Assembly (NCBI GenBank): GCA_002205965.3
Contig: NADL03000594.1
Coordinates: 1,364,001-1,428,000 of the forward strand
Length of the DNA stretch: 64,000 nucleotides
Source: Kappaphycus alvarezii
Taxonomy: Eukaryota > Rhodophyta > Florideophyceae > Gigartinales > Solieriaceae
Direction: 5' to 3'
Below the pieces are notes generated by a model. That model did not search any database, had not been told where the DNA came from, and was given only the letters and a program-made list of their open reading frames with translations. Position numbers and translations under genes: made by a program. Each line of letters opens with the position of its first letter. Position 1 is the stretch's first letter. Positions 10,063 to 20,954 of the stretch are shown piece after piece.

Positions 10063-13000
10063 AGACCTAGACATTACAGTGGCAAGAGGACACACCATTC
10101 AGTACCATAAGTACCCTACCGTCCGTTGCCGTTGCCGTCTCGTACACGAGACCCATGATCCACATATCACTACCACTAAACCCCTTTGCTTCCTACATGG
10201 TAGCATCGCCAATCTCTCGGCTCGAGTCTCTCGTCGCGCGAAACCCCGTCTCACCATCGAGACACCCCGTCAAATAGCTCAGGGCCTCCCCGCTATCGAC
10301 TACAAAACACCGAACTCAACTTCACACAAACCCATCTCCATTTCCTCCCCCAAAACACCTTCAAAACTCTCACATCATCATCCTTCCCCGATCGATACTC
10401 ACCCACTCTTCCATCACCTGACCGAATCACGCCAAGCACACCCCTTCCCTCTTCAAACCCACCAAAAGGTGACCCCAACCCGGCTCAATCACAACTCATC
10501 GAGAAGATAATGAATTTTCTCAAGCGTCCTCAAGCTCTCCGATTGGAAGACCCATGACCATGCTTCCTCGACGAGACGTCGATAGTTAACGTCAAGAATT
10601 TCATCTTCAGCTAGACGTCAACACCGACAAGAATTCCGGACTGGCTCGTGAACGCCGTAAACGAAGACTTTCGTCTGTTTCAAAGCGAAGAAGAAATCCC
10701 GGAACACTTCCAGTGGTTCGTGTATCTGTACACCATAGCCGAACTGGATGCCTTTTGGAAGCTAACTCTCTTCCGAATTATCCGTACGTTCGCAGGATGC
10801 CGCAAAGCTCGAAGCACAAACTCCGTCGACCAAGTGATTAAGGCTAATCTCCTTGGCGAGGACGCGTTCAACACAAAAGGTTCTGATCATGGCACAACCG
10901 ATCCGTCCGACACATTCGAAGACCCCTCCAGCGCAATCATCGCCGAGACAAAGCCGAAGTTGGACTAGACCAAGAGCATCAGTACAATCACCTCAATCTT
11001 CGGACACGCAGATCGCGTTAGGGGAGAGGAAAACGAACCGTTTTCCAATCGTCTTCAACCCATAATCGACCAAATGGAAGCCTCTCAAATCCCTAAACAA
11101 TTTCGCGTTACGGTTCTTTTCTCCGTTCTTCATGGGAAAGCCCGCCAGGCTGCCGCCGAGATCCGCATGACCAACGTCACTCTCGATGAATTCGTCAAGG
11201 ATCTGAGTAACATACTTCTGTTCGAACCCAACATTCAGGCACGTAAGATCAAGCGGTGGAATTCAATCTCATACGAATCCTTCCGAGAAAAATGCAGCAC
11301 TCACCACGAGTCCGTCTCCATGTGTATCGACCATGTCGTCTCTTTCCACCGTGACCTTTCGGCGTTCATGTCCGCTCCACAACTCGTCGTGAACCGTCTC
11401 CGGGACATCTTCAAGAGAGAAGAATGTTGCAAGATCCTGTTCGAAAAACATTCACCACATCAACCCCTGCTGCCTTCGCGGAACTACTAAAAACCGCCGC
11501 ATCTAACATTGACGATACTCGAAAGGCGCAACAACATCAACCCTCTGGATCATCCTCCTACCATATCAACGTTGACAACGTGTGATCAACCCTGGACACT
11601 ACCTCGACGCCTGTAGCCGCTTTCTTCGCCAAGACCCCACCTCCACTATACAACCGACGCCCGAACCGGTATCGGCGACGATTCCCATCCCACAAGAGCC
11701 CGCAATTTCGCCGCTAACTTCCTTCCGCGCTGCGCAAGGGACAGATAATATGCTACGGCTGCAAGATGCCCGGCCATATCCTTCGCTCTTGCCCAGAAAA
11801 GCACAAGTCCACAAGCCGCTTACACTGTTTCAAGAACATCGGAACAGCTGTCCATATGGTTCTTGAGAACATAGAAAAAGATCCGGATGACACGACCGAC
11901 TAACTCGTCGCGTACATTGATGCTGAGATATCGTGTGCGAACGCCGAAGAAGACCCCCACGATGCAGAATTCCAAGAATGGACATGTGCCTTCCCCGATT
12001 TGATCGAAGACAACAACAATCTTCTCAACACATCCGTCAGCGGATTACACACCTCCTCTTCAACGTTCAGCGTCGAATCCACAACCGCTTCTACATTCTC
12101 TCTGCAGTCACTCGCAGCAGGCCTTCACGAGATGGACATTCACTTTGTCCAAAACGTATTCAATCACATGCTCATCGACCCCGGAGCCCCGCGCAACTTA
12201 TGCTCCGCCGATTGGCTTCAAAAACTCGGTTGGACACCCATCCGCGTCGCAAGACTGCCGGACACGGCCAAACCTTTCCGATTCGGCGGTGCTCCCATCG
12301 CTGCACTCCGTGCCGTTTGCCTTGTTTGTCAACTCACTGAAAACTCAGGGAAACTCCATACACTCCGTATGGTCGTCTTCGTTCTGCCTCCGACTCCAAT
12401 CCCATTCCCTCTGGGGTTGCAGGCCCAACGGCAACATTCCTTCGACATTTGCCTCCGTCAGGATTCCCACAGCAGTCACCTCAGGATTAACAAATGGAGA
12501 TAAGCTCACTCCCTGGTTGTCAAATCGCATGTCTGGACTCAATTCCAGCCGCTCTCGCAAGATCTGAACCTTCATTCTCTTGGGACCCCCTCCTTGCCAA
12601 TGCCTTCAACATGAAAAAATCCAACCTCACCAACCACACCTTCTGGGTCGACGCGAATGCGAACCCCCCCCATTTCGACAACTACACCACCATGGGAACG
12701 CGACTCCTGGAGATCCAAGGTATCGATTGAAAACGTGGATCATCTCCATAAGGCAATTCGCCACCCGACTGGATCCTCCCTCATGAACCTCTTTCGTCAA
12801 CAATCTAAAGGCAGGAAATTACCAGCTGTCCTCAAAGCCCGCATCAACAAGCAGCAGGACGAATGCAGGCAATGCGCAGAGACGGCCGAACTTCCCCGAG
12901 TCCCCATATTGGCCCTCCCCCCTCCAGCGACTCCGAACATAGCTGTTTTTCTAGATGTCATGCCACACAACACCTACTCTTCCTTAGCCAAGTTCCTGGT

Positions 13001-15880
13001 CATGCTAAACTACGGCGAAAATATCTTGAAATTGGCCTACCTCCGTGACAATTCAGCTGAAACAGCATTTCTGGCGTACCTATATCGCTAGATTGCCAAC
13101 TTCGACGCCCCGCTCTTCACAGTCGTCGACAGGGGATCCAATCTGGTCAGCTCATTTATGGCCGACAACCTCCGACCATTGGAGTCACAACTGTGCCCGA
13201 TTCCGACAGAATCCCCGTGGTCCATCGGCTCGAACGAACGTTCGCACCGCATCCTGTACAAGGCCATTGACAAGCTCCTTCTGACACCACACTTCGAGCC
13301 AGGTCCCCAATTTGAGCAGCTCATGGCAGAGGTTGAGATGGCATGGAACTTCACGCAGCACACAAATCGCGTCATACCGCACTTCAATCGCTTCGGAGCC
13401 ATGCTCCGTGTCCTCGGCGAGCTTACAGACTCATTCTCCACACGAGAACTCATAGCAAAAATGGAAATGGCGCAAATGGAAACTGAGAAGCTCCGCGCCG
13501 AGGCCGTCATCCGAAATGCCCTGAATTCCCGCCAACGACAGGTTGTCAACTTCCGCAACTTCTCAGTTGGTCAAAGCGTATGGTTCTACCGAAAGAGAAA
13601 AGGATTGCTTCAAGGAATCGCCGATTCCCTCATGAAGCCCCAAGTTATCGTCACTCATGATGGCAAGCAGTTCCCAACCCATGATTCTCGACTTAGGCCA
13701 TACTTTGGTGACATTTCCCTGCCACCCGAGATTCGGGACAACGACGCATCTGACGATGCCGGCACACTCGGAAAACCAGACGGACTCTCATCGACCAATA
13801 CCAACCATGTCGACTCCAAAACAAAGATCCATCTCTCAAGCGTGGTTCGGGATCCCATGTCCATCAGCGTCCTGTCCCGTACAGTGTTCATCGCAAGCTC
13901 CATCGGTACTCATCACCCAACCCAGATCTCCACTGACGACAACATCTTCGAACTCCGCCCGTCACACTCAACGTGTGGTGTCATTGACGCAACCAAACTC
14001 GAATTTGTTCCAAGCACTATCATGCTCGAAGATGGAGAAGACAAGCTCGTCCTCCTCACATGGGCAGAGAAAATTCGGTCACTCTCCAAACTTCCGGCAG
14101 ACCAACAGAAGGCTTTCAAGAATGCCAAAGCTGAAGAGATCAAGTTAATGATATCAGGGCCCGTCACAGAAGTATCGCAGACGACTTTGGACGACTCCAG
14201 TGAACTTCAATCCGTCAAATGGACCCTGATCATCAAGTGTTCCCCAACCGCATCCCCGCCAATCCGCTTCCGGGCACGACTCGTCAGTGCAGCGCACCTT
14301 TCATCTCTTCGCCACTCCGTTATTGGTAACGCTCCTACCGTGGGACTGAGCACCCTGCGAATCCTACTCATCATCATCCCAACGTGGGATGCCCAACTCC
14401 AGTCCCAAGGCGACTCTATCACTCTCATCATTCGAGATGTCACAAAAACTTCCTGCAAAGCAACCCCACGAAACGTTTGATCTACTATCAACCCCCACCG
14501 TAGTACTTCGAACTCTATCCAGAGAAACGTTGGTTCATCTGGAAAGCCAATGTACAAATGTACGGCGAAGTGGAAGCCGGCAGGTATTGGAACGGCACAA
14601 TTGTACCTTGGATGTGCGGGCATATCCTTGATTACAAGCAATGCATGTACGATCCCTCTATGCTATTCAGCCCGACCCAGCATGCAGCGACCGCCCTCTG
14701 CACCGATGACACCGCAACGGCCATGCTAACATCCAAGATATCCGAAGAGCCCAGCATAGCAAAGTGATTCCTTTGCAGAGATGGTCAGCATCCACCGACA
14801 GACTTCAAAAGTATTGAAATTCATCGCAACGGTTCAGAAGTCATCATCTCTCAGAGCGCCTACGTTTCCAAAATTGAGATCTCGAAAAAACTCAACGAGT
14901 TGCCCAAAACAGAACTACAAAGGCCCATGAACTCCAATGAGATTTCTAAGTTGCGTTCCGATGCCGGAAAACTTGCCTGGACCGCAGTCGGCACAAGTCC
15001 AGGTTCTTCATTCCAAGCTATCGTCTCGTTGCAACGAAACAAAGACCAGAGGCTCTCCCCACTGTCCGTATTGCGAAACACCCGTCAAGTCCTTACCACA
15101 GCTCAGACGCAAGACATGGCTTTTATTCGGTACATTTCACTCGACCCAGACACCATCCACATCCGACTCTACTACGACGCGGCATTCCAGAATCTCGACA
15201 CGAAGCACTCCCAAATCGAATTCATAGTCGGAATTTCAGACAAAGGCGACAAATTCAATATGGTTCACTGGCACAGCTCCCGTGCCCCGAGAAGACCCCA
15301 CTCCACGGAAGAATAAGAGCTTATGGCCGTCGACGTAGCCTTCCGATCGCTTGATAATATGTCAATGATCTCCTTCGACCTCCTTAAAAGGATCGTTCCA
15401 GTTGTCGCATTCATCGACTGTGAGACGCTCTGGACTAACCTGATGAACCACACGGTTCCCTGCATTCTGGAAATCGGATACCGTTGCCGAGAGTTCATAG
15501 GAAGGGGAAAGATAGCATCTGTGTGCCTGATTCCCGGCACCCTGAACCCAGCCGATGCAATGACCAAGACCAACCCCAACTGCATGCTAAAGAACACATT
15601 GGCCACCAACAGATGCATCACACCGAGCAAGCGGGTATTCATGTTGCAAGAGTCTCCATACCGCCAACTTACATGGATACCAACCACCAAGGTACCGATG
15701 CCCGATGATGCCCCGACCATACAATTTGAAAAGAAGGAAAAAACTCAAGTAACAGGCGTGGGAGGTGTGAGGAAGGTCCCTCCAGATCGGAGCTATGATT
15801 TGTGGCCGACACGGTTATCACAGACAATACTGGGCGAGAAAGTTCTCAGGTATAGCTCCAAGGGTCGCCGGGAGTGAATA
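10063..15880 (+). mobile_element. Ty1/copia-type LTR retroelement fossil, broken
   Basis: Coding parts appear in copia order. A gag-like region occupies about 10650-11730, with a CCHC knuckle (CYGCKMPGHILRSC) at about 11752-11795. An aspartic protease-like segment with IDPGAPRNL is at about 12175-12330. An integrase core is at about 12950-13560 (TVVDRGSNL, SNERSHRILYKAID). Reverse transcriptase remnants run over about 13900-15060 (YGEVEAGRYWN near 14560) and RNase H over about 15120-15600 (LYYDAAFQN, IPGTLNPADAMTK). The RNase H ending PADAMTK and the protease-integrase-RT order identify the copia superfamily. The element is broken in roughly ten or more places and looks old. No matching pair of LTRs could be found; the left border abuts the truncated LINE at about 10062, and the right border is uncertain. 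Confidence 0.8.
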
Positions 15881-17301
15881 TGACAACAAAAATGTTAAAT
15901 AGACGCCTACAAATTTTCAATGCACTAAGAAAATTCCGGTTGGTTACTTTTGATGCGAAAGTTCGTCGTGTTCGCAGGTTAACGGTCAAATAAAACCGTC
16001 GGGCTTAAAGGTTACCGGCTAAAAAAGGTCGCCGGGCTAAAAGGGCTGGTCTTCGCAGGGTCAGATACGTGATACTCCAGCAAAATAATGGCTCCCGAAT
16101 GCAGCGTTATATCTTTTTACCCTTATGTTATCATTTTCAATCATTTTTTGTTGCTCTCTCTTCAAGAAATCCAGGAGTTTCTCCTCATCAGAAGTTTAAT
16201 ACAAATATTAATTATCGGAAGATATCAGCGATAGACCTGTTCTCGATCTCTTCGAAAGACACCTCATTGTCTACCTGAGATTCGGCTCTGGAAAGGATTT
16301 GCATAGCACATCCTGCTGTTCTCTAATCAACTTCGGAACTCTCCACGAATTTGTAGGGGTGTAAAAAAAGCGAGAGCCGCCGGTGGCGCCTCATAATATT
16401 TAGAACAGTCGGGCGATGGATGCGCTCAGCGTTGTGGGCAAATCCATGCAGAACACGTCCAGAAGAGGAGTGAAACTGGATTCAACGGTTACGAAATGTC
16501 TTAGAGCTTCCCACCCGTTTAAGGTTAACTTTCGCATTGTGAAAAGAGAAAGGCCACTACTCAAAAACGGAGGTAAAAATGGTGGGCTTGAGTGAATACA
16601 AAGTTTCCCAATGGGGACTTTGGCAAGAACAGGTAGTTGTTCGTAGAGTAAGACCCTGGATGGTCTGTTGAGCAGGTATTTTCAGGTATATTGTCGGTTG
16701 TTTGTGGGGCGGGTGGAGGCAGGGAGCCATTGCGATTCGTAAATTTCGTGATAATTTGGCGGGCGAATTTATCAGTCTTCTATCAAAGTCGCATTGCAAC
16801 TATTGTTAACATGTATTTTCAGTTGTAGACATTTCGCGTCCCCGCAAGTCTCCCGCAAGGTGCATGGTAGCCGTTTTCAGTGTTATTTTCGAGTAAGAAT
16901 TGTAAAAAACTATTGATACATTACGTGACTTGCGTTATCCATCATGGACAGTATGTCGACTTATGGGTACAATTTAAAAAAACATTGTGACATTGTGGAT
17001 TTCTCCCATATAAAGACTCAGTATTCGGAAATGTCCCAAAGTTTATACGTAATGAATAAACAGTCCACGACTGTTCTGACAGTTCACGGGATTTCACATT
17101 GTCTACCGTATAGAAAATGGATGAGTGCCCGTCAGATTCCTGCTTTATCACTAAATAAAGTCGTTTATAACTGGTGAAGATCAATAATTGGTTTACTTAC
17201 AATCCTAGATATCCGCCTACTGTGTACTTATATAGCTGAATGCAGACAAGTGAAAATAACAAAGAAACAGATATGATGACTACACGGGTGGGATGGGCCG
17301 G
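15881..17301. other. Stretch without recognised gene
   Basis: No open frame above about 80 codons and no recognisable motif on either strand. Near 15985-16040 there are several short units of the type CGTCGGGCTTAAAGG / TCGCCGGGCTAAAAGG, a degenerate tandem pattern that may belong to the end of the copia element to the left. The remainder is AT-rich. Confidence 0.5.
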
Positions 17302-17461
17302 GACAAAGAAATAGACATGAGAGAAAGCGATCGACTTGCCGGCACAACATGCGTGCGCCTAAATAAGCCCGCCGGTACGCTCGACCCTGTGAAAGGTCAT
17401 CCCGATATTCTTGGTGCTCCCCTCAGATCTTCACACGTATACACACGTTTACACTGGTACG
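17302..17461. repeat. Terminal direct repeat of DIRS-type element, left copy
   Basis: A 160-bp sequence starting GACAAAGAAATAGACATGA and ending ACACTGGTACG. It recurs in the same orientation at 28798-28956 with about 20 differences. The two copies bracket all DIRS-type coding remnants, so they are best read as the terminal repeats of that element; split direct repeats are known in Ngaro/PAT-type DIRS relatives. Confidence 0.7.
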
Positions 17462-18431
17462 AAGACCTAAATAAGACGGATGCGCGCCAGAAGCCGACTG
17501 CAGATGCGCGAAAAACCACTCCGTGTCTTGCGTAGCGCACAACGCGGCTATCGTGGTAGACATTTAACCTTCCCTACGATCCGACTCCCCAGTCTAAGCG
17601 GTGCTTAATGAAAGCGTTGTTATAGTTGACGTTCACCAGCTCGTTAAACGCCCCAATCTGCGTGATATGTAACCAATAATAACACCCATGCGGTGCTTGA
17701 ATTCCCAACTTTCATAAAACCAACCCCAGCGCCTCGTCCACATTCGCGGATCCCAGCATTTGTTGCGTAGTCAGAAAAGAACCACCCCGCACTCTTCGTT
17801 CGAATCCTCGCCCACTTTTGGAACAAATGGTACACGCCATCCCTTTTTTTCCATCGCGGATTAGGCGGATAGGCCAACAATAGAGGCCATGCCAAAACCT
17901 TCCCCTTACGCTGCTCAATCCGTGCTCTCAAAATCCCTTCGTCGTCCACCGTCACGTCCCCCACTGCCACATACGCCACTGACACAGACCGAAGCTGAAA
18001 TATACAGGCAAACACAACTGCTGCACACGCTCCACCCATCTTTCTCGCCCTCTCACTCAATCCTAGGTACAGGATCCTGGACATGTGCGCATCCGGCAAC
18101 CCCAGTCGTACCAAGTCATCTTACTCTGACTCCCAATCCACTTTCATCCTGTAGGCTTTCAGGCACTTCGCGACAAGTCGCGTCTTCGTACGTTATTCGC
18201 AGCCTTCGTCCTCACGATACCGTGACACCGCGGTGACATACTATGGGGCCTATCTCGGGCCCACCTTACCTTACTTCGACAGGTATCCAATACACGCAAG
18301 CACATCCCCTTACTCACCCGGCAATGGGTCTCGTCCTTCATCATCAAAGAACGTGAGCCATTTGAGCAGCTGGCTCGCCCTGTTACCCCACAGTCAGTGT
18401 TTCCGGAATGCCAGTTGTTTGCGCTAGATCG

Positions 18432-18441
18432 CTAGTTTCGT
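18432..18441. repeat. Candidate terminal inverted repeat, left end of insert
   Basis: CTAGTTTCGT, matched in inverted orientation at 27045-27054 with one difference. It sits exactly between the first recognisable recombinase codons of the DIRS element and the stop codon of the ParB-like gene. Ten bases alone are weak evidence; the position at both junctions is what makes it notable. Confidence 0.4.
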
Positions 18442-18460
18442 AAATTAAAATCGAAAAAAT

Positions 18461-20056
18461 CTAAGATTTTTGCAGTTTCACCATCTGAGACGGTATTTTC
18501 CCAGCTGTTGTGTCCACAGTCTTCCCTTTCTTACTTTTTTTCTTTGAAGGCTGTTCGTACTCGTCGTCATCACTGAGCACAACAGCCTTTCTCTTTCTCT
18601 TTTTTTCTTCTTCTCCACAAACTTCTCACTCTCATTATACGACTCCAGCTCAATACATCTCTTGTTGCGTGTGCTACGCGTAGGAAGTAGGGGTTCCCGC
18701 TGGTTTATAGACTCCCCAAACCAGGTGCAGCTACCTCAACAGATTGTACTCCCTCCACTACATCAGTATCCGCCGAGGCGGAACTTAGACTGAGGTTCAG
18801 ACGCTCTTCAATCCTCCTTTGTGCTATTTTTGTCCTCTTGGATACCATCTCCGGCCACAATAGTTCCGCTGCACTGAGTTCCGTCTTTGCAGTTTGCATG
18901 CAAAGGTACTCCATTAAAGGCACTTCGTGCTTTCCCATGAGCAAGGTCGTTTGTAATACTTGCTTCACACTCAGACCCTTCTTCCTTCCTGCTCTCCGGC
19001 ACAAACTAAAAATACATGTGGCGCATTGAAAGAAGTGCTTTCTCATGTCCTGAAAAAGACCAATCTTCCCCAAAGAACTCATTCTCACCCCAATGTGCAG
19101 CTGCAAGCAACGTTTTGCAAAAAAAACTCATCTTTGTTGAGTCCTAATAAGAGATCACTCGACACATGCGCCAATTTTAGCACTGGTCACTCCTTGCACA
19201 CCTCTTCAAAGAACTCCAGAAGCCCTTCGCAATGGAAGAATTTCAATCCAAGAGCAGCATAGCGAGTCAAATATCGCACTCTGTACATACCTATAGCTTC
19301 GCTCCTCTTCAGTGCTCCAGCTATCCGCGTCGGTGAAAGATCTGCGACTTTAACCTTTGTATCCTTCATCAAGTTATAAATGAAGGAGACGGTGCTGTGG
19401 ACCTTGTCCGCAAAAACCAGCTTCAGCACATTGGAACTCATCTCTTTGAGTACATTACCAGGACCGAGTACCTCGTTCATCTATAACGCCTTCCCGTCCT
19501 TGCGTCTCCAAAGCACCACATCCAAAGACCGCACGATATATATCCACTTTCTGCCCTCGGATGGATCATTGATTAGTTCGTGTAGCACCAAAACGCGATG
19601 GTGACCGTCGATAAATATGACAAACAGCACTATCCTTCCATCCTGAACCATTTAGCTGAATTCTAATTCATCCACGACGGCTACAGCAATCGAGCCCGCA
19701 GACGGAAGCCAGCCAAACTTCTTGCACTTTGCCAACGTCGCTGCCTTTTGTTCAGCATTAACAATCCTTACCGTCTTGTCGGGGATTTTTATGTGTTCTA
19801 TGTCCATAATCAGTCGATACTGTTCGTAGTCCGAAACAGAAGTCTTGTGCCCGACGAGAATGATATCTGCCTCCTCCGAAGGAGCTGTATCCCCGTCGTC
19901 GAACAAGTTTAGCTCATGCCCAGTAAGCGACACCTTTCCAAACCTGAATGGCTGGACCACCTCCACAACGCCATCATCATCAGATTCCTCCAAAATGGTC
20001 ACCCATTTCTCTGGCTTGACGGGCTCCTTCATTGCTGGGGGACTTTGCACTGGCAA
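18461..20056 (-). pseudogene. ParB/Srx-fold protein gene, decayed
   Basis: Reads right to left from an ATG at 20056. An acidic N-terminal region (EESDDDGVVEVVQ, SEEADIILVGHK) is followed by a ParB N-domain-like stretch: IEHIKIPDKTVRIVNAEQ, then LAKCKKFGW, then, after one stop and one frame step, VIFIDGHHRVLVLHELI (DGHHR at 19595-19609). DGHHR is the conserved turn of the ParB/sulfiredoxin fold, where ParB proteins use a GxxR(R) box to bind and hydrolyse nucleotide. A helical part follows (LSPTRIAGALKRSEAIGMYRVRYLTRYAALG, 19380-19190), comparable in place to the ParB HTH. A Ser/Glu-rich linker then leads to a strongly basic tail with KKKSKKGK ending at 18461. The basic tail suggests nuclear import. 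About five interruptions make it a pseudogene in this copy. It is head-to-head with the methyltransferase gene. Confidence 0.55.
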
Positions 20057-20194
20057 GGCCTCTTCACAGCCGACGACGTACTCATCTCTCTGGAGGGTGT
20101 CGCAGCTTTGGTAATCTCAACTTAATCCTCCTAGATACTCAAAGGGACCGCAGAGGAGACGCGAGTTATCATGGAGGTATCCAACACGTATACA

Positions 20195-20525
20195 CCTGCC
20201 TCATGGATGAAGTGAAACTGTGACTCTGACGGCCAGCAGTGGCGACTTTAACGCCAATTACCATTTTGCACGATACTGCCGTCCGGCAGCGGTGCCATTT
20301 AACTTCATCGATGAGTCGATGAAGTGAAATGGCATTTCATTGTACTGCTGACGGTCGCAGTGGTAGCGCTGGTGCTCAAATTTAATGTAATTTTAAGCTT
20401 ACCTATATACGGGTCTATGTACTGTATCCCGTCACCGTGCAATGTGCCGTCCGTCCGCAGTGCGTGGGGACTTCATCGTCACACTGATGAAGTAAAATGG
20501 CACCGCTGACGGACGGCAGCATGTC
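20195..20525. repeat. Array of imperfect palindromes in divergent spacer
   Basis: Two large imperfect hairpins share the same elements. Hairpin 1 (about 20278-20370) pairs GCCGTCCGGCAGCGGTGCCA...ACTTCATCGA with TCGATGAAGTGAAATGGCA...CTGACGGTCGC. Hairpin 2 (about 20440-20518) pairs GCCGTCCGTCCGCAG...ACTTCATCGT with GATGAAGTAAAATGGCACCG and CTGACGGACGGCAGC. A further half-unit (GGATGAAGTGAAACT...CTGACGGCCAGCAG) lies at 20203-20245. The words ACTTCATC/GATGAAGT and GCCGTC/GACGGC thus occur five times in alternating orientation between the ParB-like and methyltransferase genes. Such an arrangement would suit binding sites for a dimeric DNA-binding protein or a replication/transfer site; this is inference. 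Confidence 0.65.
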
Positions 20526-20954
20526 TGGAGAACAAGTAGAGGAGACGAGAGCGGTGCTTCTCGTTCCCAAATTTTCACATTAGCTCCTCTTCTACTCCTT
20601 ACTTACGCCTCATTTTGTCCTTGCGTTACGTGGAGCACGCGCAAAACCACCATTTGTCGCTAACGCTTGCAATCTCCCATTCTTGCCCCTACTGGGGGTA
20701 CTACCAACAGTTGGAAGAGCACCAAAGCTGATTCCGAAACAACCGTTCTTCCATGCCTGTTCCACGTCAGGATTCACACTCTTTCCTCCGTCGGCCACTC
20801 CTTGAACGCATTTATCCCGTTCGATTTGAGATTGGGCTTTCGTGAGAACTGCTCATTGGCTTGCAATCGTACTTGAATAGCTCCCACCCTCCCGAGGAGT
20901 TTTCTGAAACCTCTGAAGAATTGCTCACCCTCCCGGGCACACTCTTCTACACTG

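Noticed and set aside
17644-18430. Recombinase considered as a Starship captain or Crypton
   Set aside because: Its N-terminal pattern, strand and terminal repeats fit the DIRS element whose RNase H lies at 27.5-28.1 kb. No captain-type gene order is seen.
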